Of a DNA stretch of 33,459 nt, positions 16,201 to 27,323 are shown piece by piece (position 1 is the stretch's first letter; each line of letters begins with the position of its first letter). The stretch comes from Bacteroidetes bacterium MED-G17. Its GTDB lineage: Bacteria; Bacteroidota; Bacteroidia; NS11-12g; UBA9320. Below the pieces are notes generated by a model, which saw only the letters and a program-made list of their open reading frames with translations, was not told the DNA's origin and did not search any database. The translations under genes were made by a program, and so were the position numbers. The stretch is taken from contig NTKK01000012.1 of the NCBI GenBank assembly GCA_002457675.1, positions 1 through 33,459 of the forward strand, written 5' to 3'.

Positions 16201-17388
16201 ATGTACCCTAATTTTTATTACATATTCAAGGATTGGTTCGGCTTAGAAATTGAGTTCCTTAGAGTTATAAACACCTTTGGTTTTTTTGTAGCTCTTGCAT
16301 TCTTGGTGGCCAATTATGTAATGGTATTAGAATTAAAGAGAAAGGAAAAAGAAAATCTTGTATTTGTTTCAACTAGAGAAAAGTGGATCGGCAAGGGGCC
16401 TGTTTGGTTAGAGGTCTTGCTAAATGGGTTTTTCGGTTTTTTATTTGGTTGGAAAATTTTGGCACTTATTTTTTACCCAGAACTTATCGGAGGCAATCCC
16501 CAACAATTTATTTTTTCTACTGAAGGCTCTTTAGTTTTAGGTTTAATAACCGCATTTTTATTTGGAGCATATAAGTATTGGGAGGGAAATAAATCAAAAC
16601 TGAAAGAGCCTAAAAAGACCATAGAAAAGATTCGTCCCTATCAATTAATGGGTAATATTACTATCCTGGCAGCAATTTCTGGGTTAATAGGGGCTAAGCT
16701 ATTCCATATTTTAGAATATTGGCAAGATTTTTTGCAAGATCCTTTGGGTATGATTTTTTCTGGAGGTGGTCTTACATTTTATGGAGGCTTAATCTTTGGA
16801 GCGGTCTCTGTTTTAATTTATGCCAGTAAAAGAGGAATTAAACCAGTACATTTATTAGATGCAGGAAGTCCCGCTTTGATGCTTGCCTATGGAGTGGGTA
16901 GAATGGGTTGTCATACTTCTGGTGATGGAGATTGGGGAATCGTTAATACACAAGATAAACCAGATTGGCTTTCTTGGCTTCCAGATAATCTTTGGTCGTA
17001 TAATTATCCAAATAACGTATTGAAAAAATGTAATCCTTATCAGGGAGAAGAATATTTCCAGCATATATGCGATTTTTCTGAAACACCTTATCTTATTGCG
17101 CCCGTTTATCCAACTGCACTCTATGAAGTATTGATGGCCATAGGGATTTTTGCCTTTTTGTGGTTTATTCGTAAGAAAATAAATACTGCAGGTATAATTT
17201 TCTTTATTTATTTGTTTTTCAATGGTTTAGAAAGGTTTTTGATTGAAAAAATTCGTGTAAATAGTACCTATGATTTACTCGGTATGAAAATTACTCAAGC
17301 AGAAATTATATCCTTTGGGCTCATGCTCACCGCATTGGGAGGGGTACTTTCCTTGATGTTACGGAGAAGTAAAAAATCTAGCACATAA
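16201..17388 (+). CDS. lgt: Prolipoprotein diacylglyceryl transferase
   Basis: Transfers diacylglycerol from phosphatidylglycerol to the lipobox cysteine of prelipoproteins, in the inner membrane. The Lgt signature is present as GVGRMGCHTSGDGDWG (231-246), with Arg234 equivalent to an essential arginine. LTFYGGLIFG (191-200) corresponds to the E. coli segment containing His103, here Tyr194, a replacement I believe is common in this phylum. At 395 residues it is about 100 longer than the E. coli enzyme, owing to extra sequence at about 50-145 and 247-300. Seven or more membrane segments are visible. ATG 16201 is preferred over TTG 16192, which falls in the promoter box. Two lipoprotein substrates are encoded nearby (11905 and 26443). 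It meets enolase tail to tail with a 5-nt gap. Confidence 0.95.
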   Translation: MYPNFYYIFKDWFGLEIEFLRVINTFGFFVALAFLVANYVMVLELKRKEKENLVFVSTREKWIGKGPVWLEVLLNGFFGFLFGWKILALIFYPELIGGNPQQFIFSTEGSLVLGLITAFLFGAYKYWEGNKSKLKEPKKTIEKIRPYQLMGNITILAAISGLIGAKLFHILEYWQDFLQDPLGMIFSGGGLTFYGGLIFGAVSVLIYASKRGIKPVHLLDAGSPALMLAYGVGRMGCHTSGDGDWGIVNTQDKPDWLSWLPDNLWSYNYPNNVLKKCNPYQGEEYFQHICDFSETPYLIAPVYPTALYEVLMAIGIFAFLWFIRKKINTAGIIFFIYLFFNGLERFLIEKIRVNSTYDLLGMKITQAEIISFGLMLTALGGVLSLMLRRSKKSST

Positions 17389-17393
17389 ATTTT

Positions 17394-19774
<2,381 letters not shown>

Positions 19775-19853
19775 AACAATACAATTTTAGCTATAAGACC
19801 TTTCAGAATGAAAGTCAATTAAGATTACCTTTCAACGAGTTATCAATACTTAA

Positions 19854-20570
19854 TTAAATCTGGTCGTATTTTCTAAGTTGCTTTAGAAAAACAACAAAAT
19901 CTTTTGGGTAAGGCGCATTTACGATAAGCTCTTCACCATCAATATTTGAAAATGAAATACTGTAAGCATGTAACGCAAATCGCGAAATCATGGGTATGGG
20001 TTCTTTCTCTTTGGTTGATCTTTTATAGTTTTTTTTAATCTGACTGAGAAATGGGAATTTACCTCCATAAGAGGTGTCAGAAACCAAGTTGGCTCCTTGA
20101 TTGGCTAAATGAATTCTAATTTGATGCAGTCTGCCAGTAATTGGTAAGCATTCCAATAGGGTAAAATGTCTAAAATTTTCTATGCTTTTAACAATCGTTA
20201 GAGATTGCTTACCCATTTTGAAATCTATTTTTGCTTTTCCCGAGCTAGAAACTTTAATTGGAAGGTCGATGGGGTCTCTATCAAATTTGTGCGTCCCATG
20301 GACAATTGCATGATATTTTTTAATTACTTCTCGATTTTGAAGTTGGAGGTGAAAATTTCTATAGGCCTCTGGATTTTTTGCTACGACCAAAACCCCTGAT
20401 GTCATTTTGTCTAATCGATGGCCAAGTTGGGCAATTGGTAAATAAGATTTACTTAAATCTTGAATACTTACATGCATACCAAATCGCTCTTGAAGACTAC
20501 TTATACCAGTAGGTTTATTAATTATAATATAATTGCTGTTTTCAAGAAGAATTAAATCCTTGAAAGTCAA
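19854..20570 (-). CDS. RluA-family RNA pseudouridine synthase without S4 domain
   Basis: Isomerises uridine to pseudouridine in rRNA or tRNA; the target base cannot be deduced. The 238-residue catalytic domain carries the RluA motif HRLDKMTSGVLVVAKN with catalytic Asp54, then RRHQIRIHL-type sequence as GRLHQIRIHLANQG and the late FALHAYSISF strand. An S4 RNA-binding domain is absent, as in RluA, TruC and related short members. The start is TTG 20570, overlapping the hisS stop (TTGA, 4 nt); no ATG is available before the conserved IIINKPTGISS. This makes a hisS-rluA-like operon with coupled translation. Confidence 0.92.
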   Translation of the reverse strand: MTFKDLILLENSNYIIINKPTGISSLQERFGMHVSIQDLSKSYLPIAQLGHRLDKMTSGVLVVAKNPEAYRNFHLQLQNREVIKKYHAIVHGTHKFDRDPIDLPIKVSSSGKAKIDFKMGKQSLTIVKSIENFRHFTLLECLPITGRLHQIRIHLANQGANLVSDTSYGGKFPFLSQIKKNYKRSTKEKEPIPMISRFALHAYSISFSNIDGEELIVNAPYPKDFVVFLKQLRKYDQI

Positions 20571-21925
20571 ATTGATTTTTGAATTTGGTTGATGAGTGCT
20601 TCAAAAGACAGAATTTCTTGACGACCTGAGATCATATCTTTTAGTGAAAATTTGCCCAATGCCTTCTCTTCTTCACCTATTGTTATAACAAATGGAATAT
20701 TTTGTTTATTGGCATACTCAAGTTGCTTTTTCAGCTTTTTGGCTTCTGGATAAACTTCAGTGCGTATATTTTTTTTTCTAAGTTCAGCGGCAATAGCAAA
20801 AATATCTTGAAGTGATGATGAATCTATTTGAGTAATTAAAACCTGGGTGGTCTCCAGAAGGTTTTTAGGCCAAAGGTTTCTCTCTTCCAAAACATCTGCA
20901 ATTCTGTCTAGACCAAAACTAATGCCCGCTCCAGACATATTTTTTAAACCAAAACCGTCTGTTAATTTATCATATCTGCCACCGCCAGATAAACTGCCAA
21001 TATTTGACTGAGGCACCTTTGCTTCAAAAATACAGCCAGTATAATAATCGAGCCCCCTTGCCAAGCTCAAGTTGATATGGGCATTTTTGGAATTTACATT
21101 GGAAGCAATAAAATTTAGTTCTTCTATTGCCTCGCTTAGTTTATTAGATTCATGAATGGTGTTATTCAATTTTTTTATTTCTTCCAAGTTAAATGGGATG
21201 GGTCGCATCCAACTTTGAATTAAAGAAATATCTTGTTTTTTAAGGCCTAGTTTCAAAAAATCGGCTTGTAATTTTTCTAAAGGTACTTTGTCCAATTTGT
21301 CTAACAATACAGTGAAAGCAGTAAAATTTTCGCTTAGGCCAACTTGTAGTGCCATGGCTTCCAAAAGTTTTCTATGGTTTATAAATACTTGAAAATCATC
21401 TAGTTTTAATGCTTCAAAAGTAGATTGATAAATTTTTATAAATTCAATTTCAGGCAATAAACTGGCAGTCCCAATAACATCTGCATCACATTGCAAAAAT
21501 TCTTGATATCTGCCTTTTTGAGGTCTGTCAGCCCTATAAACATTTTGTATTTGGTATCTTTTGAAGGGAAATACAATATCGTTTTGATGTTGAACCACAA
21601 ATCTTGCAAAAGGGACGGTAAGATCGTATCTAAGCCCTTTTTTGCTTAGTTGTTTTATGACTTGGGCACTATTTTTTTCTATCAAATCAATCGGAGGCAC
21701 TTTAGACAAAAAATCACCTGAATTTAAAATTTTAAACAGAAGCTTGTCACCCTCATTCCCGTATTTCCCTGTCAGTGTATCCAAATGTTCAAATGCTGGC
21801 GTCTCTATCTTTAGGAATCCATATTTTTTATAGGTGCTTTCTATGCACCTTTGTATATATTCTCTTTTGGCTAATTGTGTGGGATTAAAATCGCGTGTCC
21901 CTTTTGGATTGCCTACTGCCATCAT
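20567..21925 (-). CDS. hisS: Histidine--tRNA ligase
   Basis: Charges tRNA-His; homodimeric class II enzyme. The 452-residue protein opens with NPKGTRDFNPTQLAKREYI (6-24). Motif 2 is around KRYQIQNVYRADRPQKGRYQEFLQCDADVIG, which includes the ATP-binding arginine. The histidine-specific motifs RGLDYYTGCIFE and GGGRYDKL are present, and motif 3 is GAGISFGLDRI. A C-terminal anticodon-binding domain follows (about 355-450). Two ATGs are adjacent (21925 and 21922); a -7 box just upstream would place transcription start near the second, so either may be used. It shares a 73-nt divergent intergenic region with rpmE2. Confidence 0.98.
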   Translation of the reverse strand: MMAVGNPKGTRDFNPTQLAKREYIQRCIESTYKKYGFLKIETPAFEHLDTLTGKYGNEGDKLLFKILNSGDFLSKVPPIDLIEKNSAQVIKQLSKKGLRYDLTVPFARFVVQHQNDIVFPFKRYQIQNVYRADRPQKGRYQEFLQCDADVIGTASLLPEIEFIKIYQSTFEALKLDDFQVFINHRKLLEAMALQVGLSENFTAFTVLLDKLDKVPLEKLQADFLKLGLKKQDISLIQSWMRPIPFNLEEIKKLNNTIHESNKLSEAIEELNFIASNVNSKNAHINLSLARGLDYYTGCIFEAKVPQSNIGSLSGGGRYDKLTDGFGLKNMSGAGISFGLDRIADVLEERNLWPKNLLETTQVLITQIDSSSLQDIFAIAAELRKKNIRTEVYPEAKKLKKQLEYANKQNIPFVITIGEEEKALGKFSLKDMISGRQEILSFEALINQIQKSI

Positions 21926-21927
21926 CG

Positions 21928-21935
21928 CAAATCTA
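21928..21935 (-). promoter_or_regulatory. -7 box for hisS
   Basis: On the minus strand this reads TAGATTTG, a perfect TAnnTTTG match. It ends 2 nt before the first ATG and 5 nt before the second ATG of hisS. It is divergent from, and overlaps the region of, the rpmE2 promoter. Confidence 0.45.
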
Positions 21936-21955
21936 ATTGAAACATGTTAATATGC

Positions 21956-21987
21956 TTTGCGTAATTGGCAATAAATGCCTACTTTTG
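21956..21987 (+). promoter_or_regulatory. rpmE2 promoter with -33 and -7 elements
   Basis: TTTG (21956-21959), a 20-nt spacer, and TACTTTTG (21980-21987) together match the full Bacteroidota promoter consensus TTTG-N19/20-TAnnTTTG. This is the best promoter in the window. It would give a leader of only about 6 nt before the ATG at 21999. Confidence 0.72.
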
Positions 21988-21998
21988 TCGGCCTCATA

Positions 21999-22253
21999 AT
22001 GAAAGAGAATACACATCCAGAAAGTTACCGATTGGTAGTTTTTAAAGACATGAGCAACGATGACATGTTTTTGACACGCTCCACGGTAGAAACCAAGGAG
22101 ACTATCCAGTGGCAAGATGGTAATGAGTACCCTCTATACAAATTGGATATTTCAAGCACTTCTCATCCGTTTTATACGGGTAAAAGTAAATTTGTTGATA
22201 CAGCAGGACGAATTGACAAATTCAAGAAGCGTTACGAGAAATCAAATAAGTAA
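21999..22253 (+). CDS. rpmE2: Ribosomal protein bL31, type B (zinc-free)
   Basis: An 84-residue 50S subunit protein. [20 protein letters not shown] and the C-terminal [20 protein letters not shown] plus RIDKFKKRY are the type B L31 signature. It has no cysteines, so it lacks the zinc-binding CxxC of type A. The start ATG 21999 ([12 protein letters not shown]) matches family starts; an ATG at 21975 lies upstream of the promoter box and is rejected. It is the first gene of a plus-strand run with the alternative glmU, tpiA and an enoyl-CoA hydratase. Confidence 0.97.
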   Translation: MKENTHPESYRLVVFKDMSNDDMFLTRSTVETKETIQWQDGNEYPLYKLDISSTSHPFYTGKSKFVDTAGRIDKFKKRYEKSNK

Positions 22254-22274
22254 GTTAAATGTAACTTTACAGTG

Positions 22275-23465
22275 ATGAACGTTATTATTTCTGATTTACA
22301 CGTTCGTAAGCATTTTTTACCTTTATCATTTTTACGCCCAGTATCTACTTCAAGGATAGGTATTTTAACAATTGACGAAAAGTGGCAAAACTTGGCTTGT
22401 TCTGTTTCATGGCTGACAGAAAATTATATTCAGCAGGCCTATCCATCTGTTTTGACCGATGACAACTTTTTGGTTTCTGCTAAAGTAATTCCTAATTTAT
22501 CGTTGCTTGATGAAATGAAGAAATTGAAATTTGGAGAAAGTTTATATGTCGGAGATCAATTTATCGTCGGCAGATTCTCCAAAGAAGATGCCATAAATTG
22601 GACACCAGGTGGGGTTGCCAACAAAAAAGAATTAACAGCTACCATTCATTTTATAGAGTCTCTAACAGATATTTTCAAATTAACCCCGACTGAAATAGTG
22701 AATGATATCAAATTAATTTCACCACAAACAGTTTCAAGAGAAAAGCTCGTTATGTCAGGAAATAAGCAAATTGGGGACTATCCAGTCTATTTTGACGGAG
22801 ATGTTCAAACTTTTGATGTAACTTTTAATACCACAGAAGGACCCATTTATATAGGTAATCAAGCGCAAATAATGGAGGGCGTTAAATTGCGAGGGCCCTT
22901 AAATATTTCTAATCATGCGGCAGTCAAGATGTCTTCAAAAATATATGGGGGTACCAGTATAGGACCATTTTGTAAGGTTGGCGGAGAAATAAGCAACGTT
23001 GTTTTTCAATCTTATAGCAATAAAGGGCACGATGGATTTTTGGGGAATTCTGTTGTGGGCGAATGGTGTAATTTGGGTGCTGATACCAATTCAAGTAATT
23101 TGAAAAATAATTATGCAGATGTTAAATTGTGGAGTTATCAATCAAATAGATTTGAAAACACAGGAGAAAAATTTTGTGGTTTGATAATGGGTGATCACAG
23201 TAAATGTGGAATAAATTCAATGTTTAATACAGGCACAGTTGTGGGTATTGGAGCCAATATATTTGGATCAGGATTTCCAAGAAACTTCATTCCGTCCTTT
23301 GCATGGGGTGGTGCATCAGGGTTTACTACGTTCCAATTGAATAAATTTTTTGAAACTGCAGCGTTGATGATGAAGAGAAGAAATCAAATTCTATCAGAGG
23401 ATCAAAAAGAAATTATAAAATTTGTTTTTGATCAAAGCAAAACAAATCGATATTGGGAAAAATAA
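22275..23465 (+). CDS. Alternative GlmU-family sugar nucleotidyltransferase/acetyltransferase
   Basis: A 396-residue protein of the Bacteroidota family annotated as UDP-N-acetylglucosamine diphosphorylase/glucosamine-1-phosphate N-acetyltransferase (alternative GlmU). The N-terminal domain starts MNVIISDLHVRKHFLPLSFL then RPVSTSRIGILTIDEKW, a diverged version of the nucleotidyltransferase L-x-G-G-x-G-x-R loop. The second half is a left-handed beta helix of hexapeptide repeats (about 185-345), for example GPIYIGNQAQIMEGVKLRGP. Its expected product UDP-GlcNAc feeds peptidoglycan and lipopolysaccharide. The start ATG 22275 directly follows an in-frame GTG. It lies 21 nt after rpmE2 and 1 nt before tpiA. 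Substrate is by family only. Confidence 0.85.
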   Translation: MNVIISDLHVRKHFLPLSFLRPVSTSRIGILTIDEKWQNLACSVSWLTENYIQQAYPSVLTDDNFLVSAKVIPNLSLLDEMKKLKFGESLYVGDQFIVGRFSKEDAINWTPGGVANKKELTATIHFIESLTDIFKLTPTEIVNDIKLISPQTVSREKLVMSGNKQIGDYPVYFDGDVQTFDVTFNTTEGPIYIGNQAQIMEGVKLRGPLNISNHAAVKMSSKIYGGTSIGPFCKVGGEISNVVFQSYSNKGHDGFLGNSVVGEWCNLGADTNSSNLKNNYADVKLWSYQSNRFENTGEKFCGLIMGDHSKCGINSMFNTGTVVGIGANIFGSGFPRNFIPSFAWGGASGFTTFQLNKFFETAALMMKRRNQILSEDQKEIIKFVFDQSKTNRYWEK

Positions 23466-23466
23466 T

Positions 23467-24222
23467 ATGAGGGGAAAAATTATTGCCGCCAATTGGAAAA
23501 TGAATCTTAATCTGGAACAGGCTACAAACCTGATGAAAGATGTGAGAGATAGAGTTGATTTGGAAAAATTCAAGTCAGAGGTAATTATTTTCCCACCATC
23601 TATTTACCTCGAAAGCTTTGAAAAAAATTTGACGAACAGTTTAGTTTCATTAGGTGCACAAGACCTTAGTGCCAACATAAAAGGTGCTTACACGGGTGAA
23701 ATTTCTGCGCAAATGCTTGATTTTCTTCATGTAGAATATGCCCTCATTGGTCATTCAGAAAGACGATTGAACCACAAAGAGGATCACGATTTATTGACGC
23801 GCAAAGTAAATCAGGCATTGCAAAACAACTTAAAGATAATTTTTGCTTGCGGGGAAACTTTGGAAGAAAAAGAATCACGAAAAGCAGAAGAAATCGTTGT
23901 TCAGCAGGTTTTAAAATCTTTAAACCAAATACAACATGAGCGATGGTCTCAAATAACAATTGCATATGAACCGGTTTGGGCCATTGGAACTGGCAAAACG
24001 GCCACTCCAGAAGATGCCAACAGTATGCATAGAGTAATTCGTGAAGCTCTTTTTGAGAAGATTGGTCATTTGGCTAATGATATCAAAATTTTATATGGCG
24101 GAAGTGTGAAACCAGAAAATGCAGGAGAGCTTTTCAAAAAGCCAGAAATTGATGGAGCGCTGGTTGGAGGAGCATCGCTAAACTATCTTGACTTTATAAA
24201 AATTATAAATGCCGCCGAATAA
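23467..24222 (+). CDS. tpiA: Triosephosphate isomerase
   Basis: Interconverts glyceraldehyde 3-phosphate and dihydroxyacetone phosphate. The 251-residue TIM barrel has all catalytic residues: Asn9 and Lys11 in AANWKMN, His96 in ALIGHSERR and Glu168 in AYEPVWAIGTGK; the phosphate-binding YGGSVKPENAGEL and GALVGGASL follow. The start ATG 23467 (MRGKIIAANWKMN) is chosen over a TTG at 23422 that lies inside the previous gene. It starts 1 nt after the glmU-like gene and ends 2 nt before the enoyl-CoA hydratase gene. Confidence 0.99.
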   Translation: MRGKIIAANWKMNLNLEQATNLMKDVRDRVDLEKFKSEVIIFPPSIYLESFEKNLTNSLVSLGAQDLSANIKGAYTGEISAQMLDFLHVEYALIGHSERRLNHKEDHDLLTRKVNQALQNNLKIIFACGETLEEKESRKAEEIVVQQVLKSLNQIQHERWSQITIAYEPVWAIGTGKTATPEDANSMHRVIREALFEKIGHLANDIKILYGGSVKPENAGELFKKPEIDGALVGGASLNYLDFIKIINAAE

Positions 24223-24224
24223 TC

Positions 24225-25004
24225 ATGGAGTATAAATTCATTATTGCAAATTTCCAGTACGACAAGCACATTGGTCTGATTCAACTTAACCGCCCAAAAG
24301 AATTAAATGCTTTGAATTTAGAACTTATGCTTGAGATAAAAGATGCGATAAAGCGAATGGATGATGATGAAAATATTAGAGTAATTATCATCACCGGAAA
24401 TCGGAAAGCATTTGCAGCAGGCGCGGATATCAAACAAATGGCAGGCAAAAGTGCCATTGATATGTTGAAAATAGACCAATTTACAACATGGGATCAGATT
24501 CGAAAGACCAAAAAACCTTTGATTGCCTCCGTAAGTGGGTTTGCTCTTGGAGGTGGACATGAATTGGTCATGCTCTGTGATATGGTAATTGCTAGTGATA
24601 CAGCAAAATTTGGCCAGCCAGAGATAAAGATTGGGGTTATGCCGGGCGCTGGTGGTACACAAAGACTACCTAGAGCTGTGGGCAAAGTTAGAGCAATGGA
24701 AATGGTTTTAACGGGTGACTTTATTGATGCAAAGACAGCAGAATCCTGGGGTCTTGTAAACAAGGTTGTGCCTGAGGAGCTATGTCTTTCTGAGGCATTA
24801 AAAATGGCAAGGAAAATTGCTGAAATGAGCCCTATAGCAGTACAATTAGCTAAAGAATCTGTGCTCAAAGCATTTGACCAACCTCTACAAGAAGCGCTGT
24901 ATTTTGAGAGAAAGAACTTTTATATTCTATTCTCAACAGAAGATCAAAAAGAGGGTATGAAGGCTTTCGTTGAGAAAAGAAAAGCTAATTTTACAGGAGA
25001 TTAA
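24225..25004 (+). CDS. Enoyl-CoA hydratase
   Basis: A 259-residue crotonase-fold enzyme. FAAGADIKQMAG (63-74) gives the oxyanion hole. Both catalytic glutamates of true hydratases are present: Glu113 in GGGHELVMLCDMVIAS and Glu133 in QPEIKIGVMPGAGGTQRLPR. It therefore should hydrate short-chain trans-2-enoyl-CoA, in fatty-acid or amino-acid degradation. The C-terminal FSTEDQKEGMKAFVEKRK is the typical trimer-contact end. It is last in the rpmE2 run; no thiolase or dehydrogenase neighbours are seen. Its stop overlaps the convergent dipeptidase gene by 4 nt. Confidence 0.95.
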   Translation: MEYKFIIANFQYDKHIGLIQLNRPKELNALNLELMLEIKDAIKRMDDDENIRVIIITGNRKAFAAGADIKQMAGKSAIDMLKIDQFTTWDQIRKTKKPLIASVSGFALGGGHELVMLCDMVIASDTAKFGQPEIKIGVMPGAGGTQRLPRAVGKVRAMEMVLTGDFIDAKTAESWGLVNKVVPEELCLSEALKMARKIAEMSPIAVQLAKESVLKAFDQPLQEALYFERKNFYILFSTEDQKEGMKAFVEKRKANFTGD

Positions 25005-26374
25005 TCACTGGCCATCAGTTCGGTATAATACTGGTAAAAGAATGGTATGGTCTCTATTCCTTTATAGAAATTAAACAATCCATAACTTTCATTGGGCGAA
25101 TGAATCGCGTCACTGTCAAGACCAAAGCCCATTAATAAAGTTTTTAGTCCAAGCTCTTTCTCAAATAAAGCGACAATTGGAATACTTCCCCCGCCTCTCG
25201 TGGGTATAGGTTTTTTCCCAAAAGTAGTTTCCATAGCCTTACTTGCTGCTTTGAACGCAACTGAGTCAGTTGGTGTTAAGGCAGGTTCACCACCATGGTG
25301 AGGGGTTACCTTAACTTTAACTGATTTGGGGGCAATTCTTTCAAAGTGCTCTGTAAACAATTTTGTAATTCTCTCAGAACTTTGATTTGGTACCAAACGC
25401 ATACTTATTTTAGCATATGCCTTACTAGGAAGTACTGTTTTGGCGCCCTCGCCTGTATACCCACCCCAAATACCATTGACGTCTAATGTAGGTCTCATAC
25501 CCGTTCTTTCCAGTGTTGTCCAGTCTTTTTCGCCCATTACATCATCAATTTCCAAATTACTTTTATAATCTTCAATACTGAATGGTATTTTGGCTAATGC
25601 CTCTCTATCAGTATTACTTGCCTCTATTACGTTATCATAAAAACCAGGAATATTGATTTTCTTGTTTTCGTCATGTAAACTAGCAATTAAATTTGACAGT
25701 ACATTTATAGGATTGGCTACAGCACCCCCGTAAACACCAGAGTGTAGGTCTATATTTGGGCCTGTGACTTCAACCTCTACATAACTTAAACCTCTTAAAC
25801 CAACATCAATACTGGGTATATCATTAGCAATCATGGAAGTATCACTAACCAAAACTACATCCGCGGAGAGTTTTTCTTTGTTTTGGGCGATATAAGTACC
25901 CAAATTATCTGAGCCAACTTCTTCTTCACCTTCAATCATGAACTTGACATTACAAGGAACTGAATTGGTTTGCATCATGCTTTCAAAAGCTTTGATATGC
26001 ATATACATTTGACCTTTGTCATCACATGCACCACGGGCATAAATTCTTTCATTTTTGATTATAGGTTCAAATGGTGGAGAATCCCATAGTTCGTCAGGTA
26101 CGGAGGGTTGGACATCATAATGCCCATATACCAGTATAGTTGGTAAATCTTTGTCCTTAAAGTATTCACCATATACTATGGGGAATCCAGGGGTTTGTTC
26201 AATAGAAACTTTGGTTGCACCTGCAAGCTTGAGTTTTTCGGCTACAAATTCTGCTGTTTTTAAAACATCATCCTTGAAAGCTGGATCTGCGCTTATGGAA
26301 GGTATTCTTAAAAGTTCCAACAATTCATTTAAAAAGTGTTCCTTATGTTGATTTAGAAAATCTTGTGGAGACAT
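25001..26374 (-). CDS. M20-family metallodipeptidase
   Basis: A 457-residue di-zinc peptidase of the M20 CNDP/DapE-like group, without signal peptide, so cytoplasmic. Metal and catalytic residues are visible: His85 and Asp87 in LVYGHYDVQP, Asp118 in GACDDKGQ, Glu150-Glu151 in IEGEEEVGS, Asp178 in VSDTS, and a late His in AIHSPNE. The dimerisation domain (about 200-360) has the LHSGVYGGAVANP element of dipeptidases. It probably degrades dipeptides. The start ATG 26374 is preceded at 4 nt by TAATATTG (26386-26379), a one-mismatch -7 box. It is a single gene, convergent with the hydratase and divergent from the M48 lipoprotein. Confidence 0.93.
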   Translation of the reverse strand: MSPQDFLNQHKEHFLNELLELLRIPSISADPAFKDDVLKTAEFVAEKLKLAGATKVSIEQTPGFPIVYGEYFKDKDLPTILVYGHYDVQPSVPDELWDSPPFEPIIKNERIYARGACDDKGQMYMHIKAFESMMQTNSVPCNVKFMIEGEEEVGSDNLGTYIAQNKEKLSADVVLVSDTSMIANDIPSIDVGLRGLSYVEVEVTGPNIDLHSGVYGGAVANPINVLSNLIASLHDENKKINIPGFYDNVIEASNTDREALAKIPFSIEDYKSNLEIDDVMGEKDWTTLERTGMRPTLDVNGIWGGYTGEGAKTVLPSKAYAKISMRLVPNQSSERITKLFTEHFERIAPKSVKVKVTPHHGGEPALTPTDSVAFKAASKAMETTFGKKPIPTRGGGSIPIVALFEKELGLKTLLMGFGLDSDAIHSPNESYGLFNFYKGIETIPFFYQYYTELMASD

Positions 26375-26442
26375 GCTTCAATATTATATAAAATTTAACG
26401 TTTTCCTTGTGCAGTGCTTTTATTTTAATTTAACTTGAAATT

Positions 26443-27270
26443 ATGTCAATAAGAAGTTTGAAAACACAATTGCTATTTTATGCTATTGCAGCACTTTTTT
26501 TATGGGCTTGTGCGCATGTCCCTATAACAGGTAGAAAGCAGTTGAATTTATTGCCAGAAAGTCAATTAATGGCTTCTAGTTTAACAAGTTATCAGCAGGT
26601 GCTCAGCAATAGTAAACTAATTACTACAGGTGCTGATGCTCAGAGAATGCAAAAAGTAGGTAAAGATATTAGCATGGCCATAACCAATTATATTAATAAG
26701 AATGCGGATCATAAACATAGGGTAAAGGGTTATCAATGGGAGTTTAATTTAATTGATGAAAAAACCGTCAATGCGTGGGCTATGCCTGGCGGAAAAATTG
26801 CTTTTTATCAGGGCATAATGGATATTGCAAAAAATGATCACGGTGTAGCTGTAATCATGGGTCATGAGATCGCTCATGCAATTGCCCGGCACGGCAATGA
26901 AAGGTTAAGTCAATTATTAACCACTCAAATGGGTGGCCTTGCGCTGCATGTTGCATTAAGTGAGAAGCCTCAAAAGCTGCAAGAATTGGCCAATCGTGCT
27001 TATGGTATAGGAACTCAAGTAGGGGTGATGCTTCCATTCAGTAGAATGCATGAATCTGAGGCAGATAAAATGGGCTTAATGTTTATGGCTATGGCAGGAT
27101 ACGATCCTCGAGAAGCGCCAAAATTTTGGCAAAGAATGTCAAAGTTGGGCGCTGGTTCTAGGCCTCCTGAGTTTTTAAGTACCCACCCAAATCCGCATAC
27201 GCGGATTAACAATTTAAACAATTGGATGGATGAAGCTATGGTATATTTTAAAAACTCTTCCAAAAAATGA
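26443..27270 (+). CDS. M48-family zinc metallopeptidase, lipoprotein
   Basis: A 275-residue periplasm-facing lipoprotein peptidase of the M48 (BepA/LoiP-like) group. The signal peptide has a hydrophobic stretch (about 9-20) and lipobox LWAC with Cys23. After it comes the family phrase PITGRKQLNLLPESQ. The active site is complete: GHEIAHAIARH with His141, Glu142 and His145, and the third ligand Glu204 in HESEADKMGL. The C-terminal FLSTHPNPHTRINNL is also typical. Members handle outer-membrane protein quality control in other bacteria; the exact role here is inferred. It ends at a strong bidirectional terminator. A TAACTTGA box lies 4 nt before the ATG. Confidence 0.94.
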   Translation: MSIRSLKTQLLFYAIAALFLWACAHVPITGRKQLNLLPESQLMASSLTSYQQVLSNSKLITTGADAQRMQKVGKDISMAITNYINKNADHKHRVKGYQWEFNLIDEKTVNAWAMPGGKIAFYQGIMDIAKNDHGVAVIMGHEIAHAIARHGNERLSQLLTTQMGGLALHVALSEKPQKLQELANRAYGIGTQVGVMLPFSRMHESEADKMGLMFMAMAGYDPREAPKFWQRMSKLGAGSRPPEFLSTHPNPHTRINNLNNWMDEAMVYFKNSSKK

Positions 27271-27273
27271 GTT

Positions 27274-27308
27274 AAAAAAAAAGCCCTGAGTTATCAGGGC
27301 TTTTTTTT
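27274..27308. terminator. Bidirectional intrinsic terminator
   Basis: AGCCCTGA (27282-27289) pairs perfectly with TCAGGGCT (27294-27301) around a GTTA loop. Runs of A before and T after make it functional on both strands. It serves the M48 gene (plus) and the T9SS-sorted protein gene (minus), which converge here. Confidence 0.93.
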
Positions 27309-27323
27309 ATTTCAATGTTTTTT

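Noticed and set aside
19797-19816. Hairpin GACCTTTCA/TGAAAGTC between the rluA-like and carA genes
   Set aside because: One bulge, a very small loop and no following T-run on the minus strand; too weak to call a terminator.
24494-24868. 124-codon open frame antisense to the enoyl-CoA hydratase gene
   Set aside because: Fully contained in a gene with intact catalytic residues; no independent coding signal or plausible promoter.
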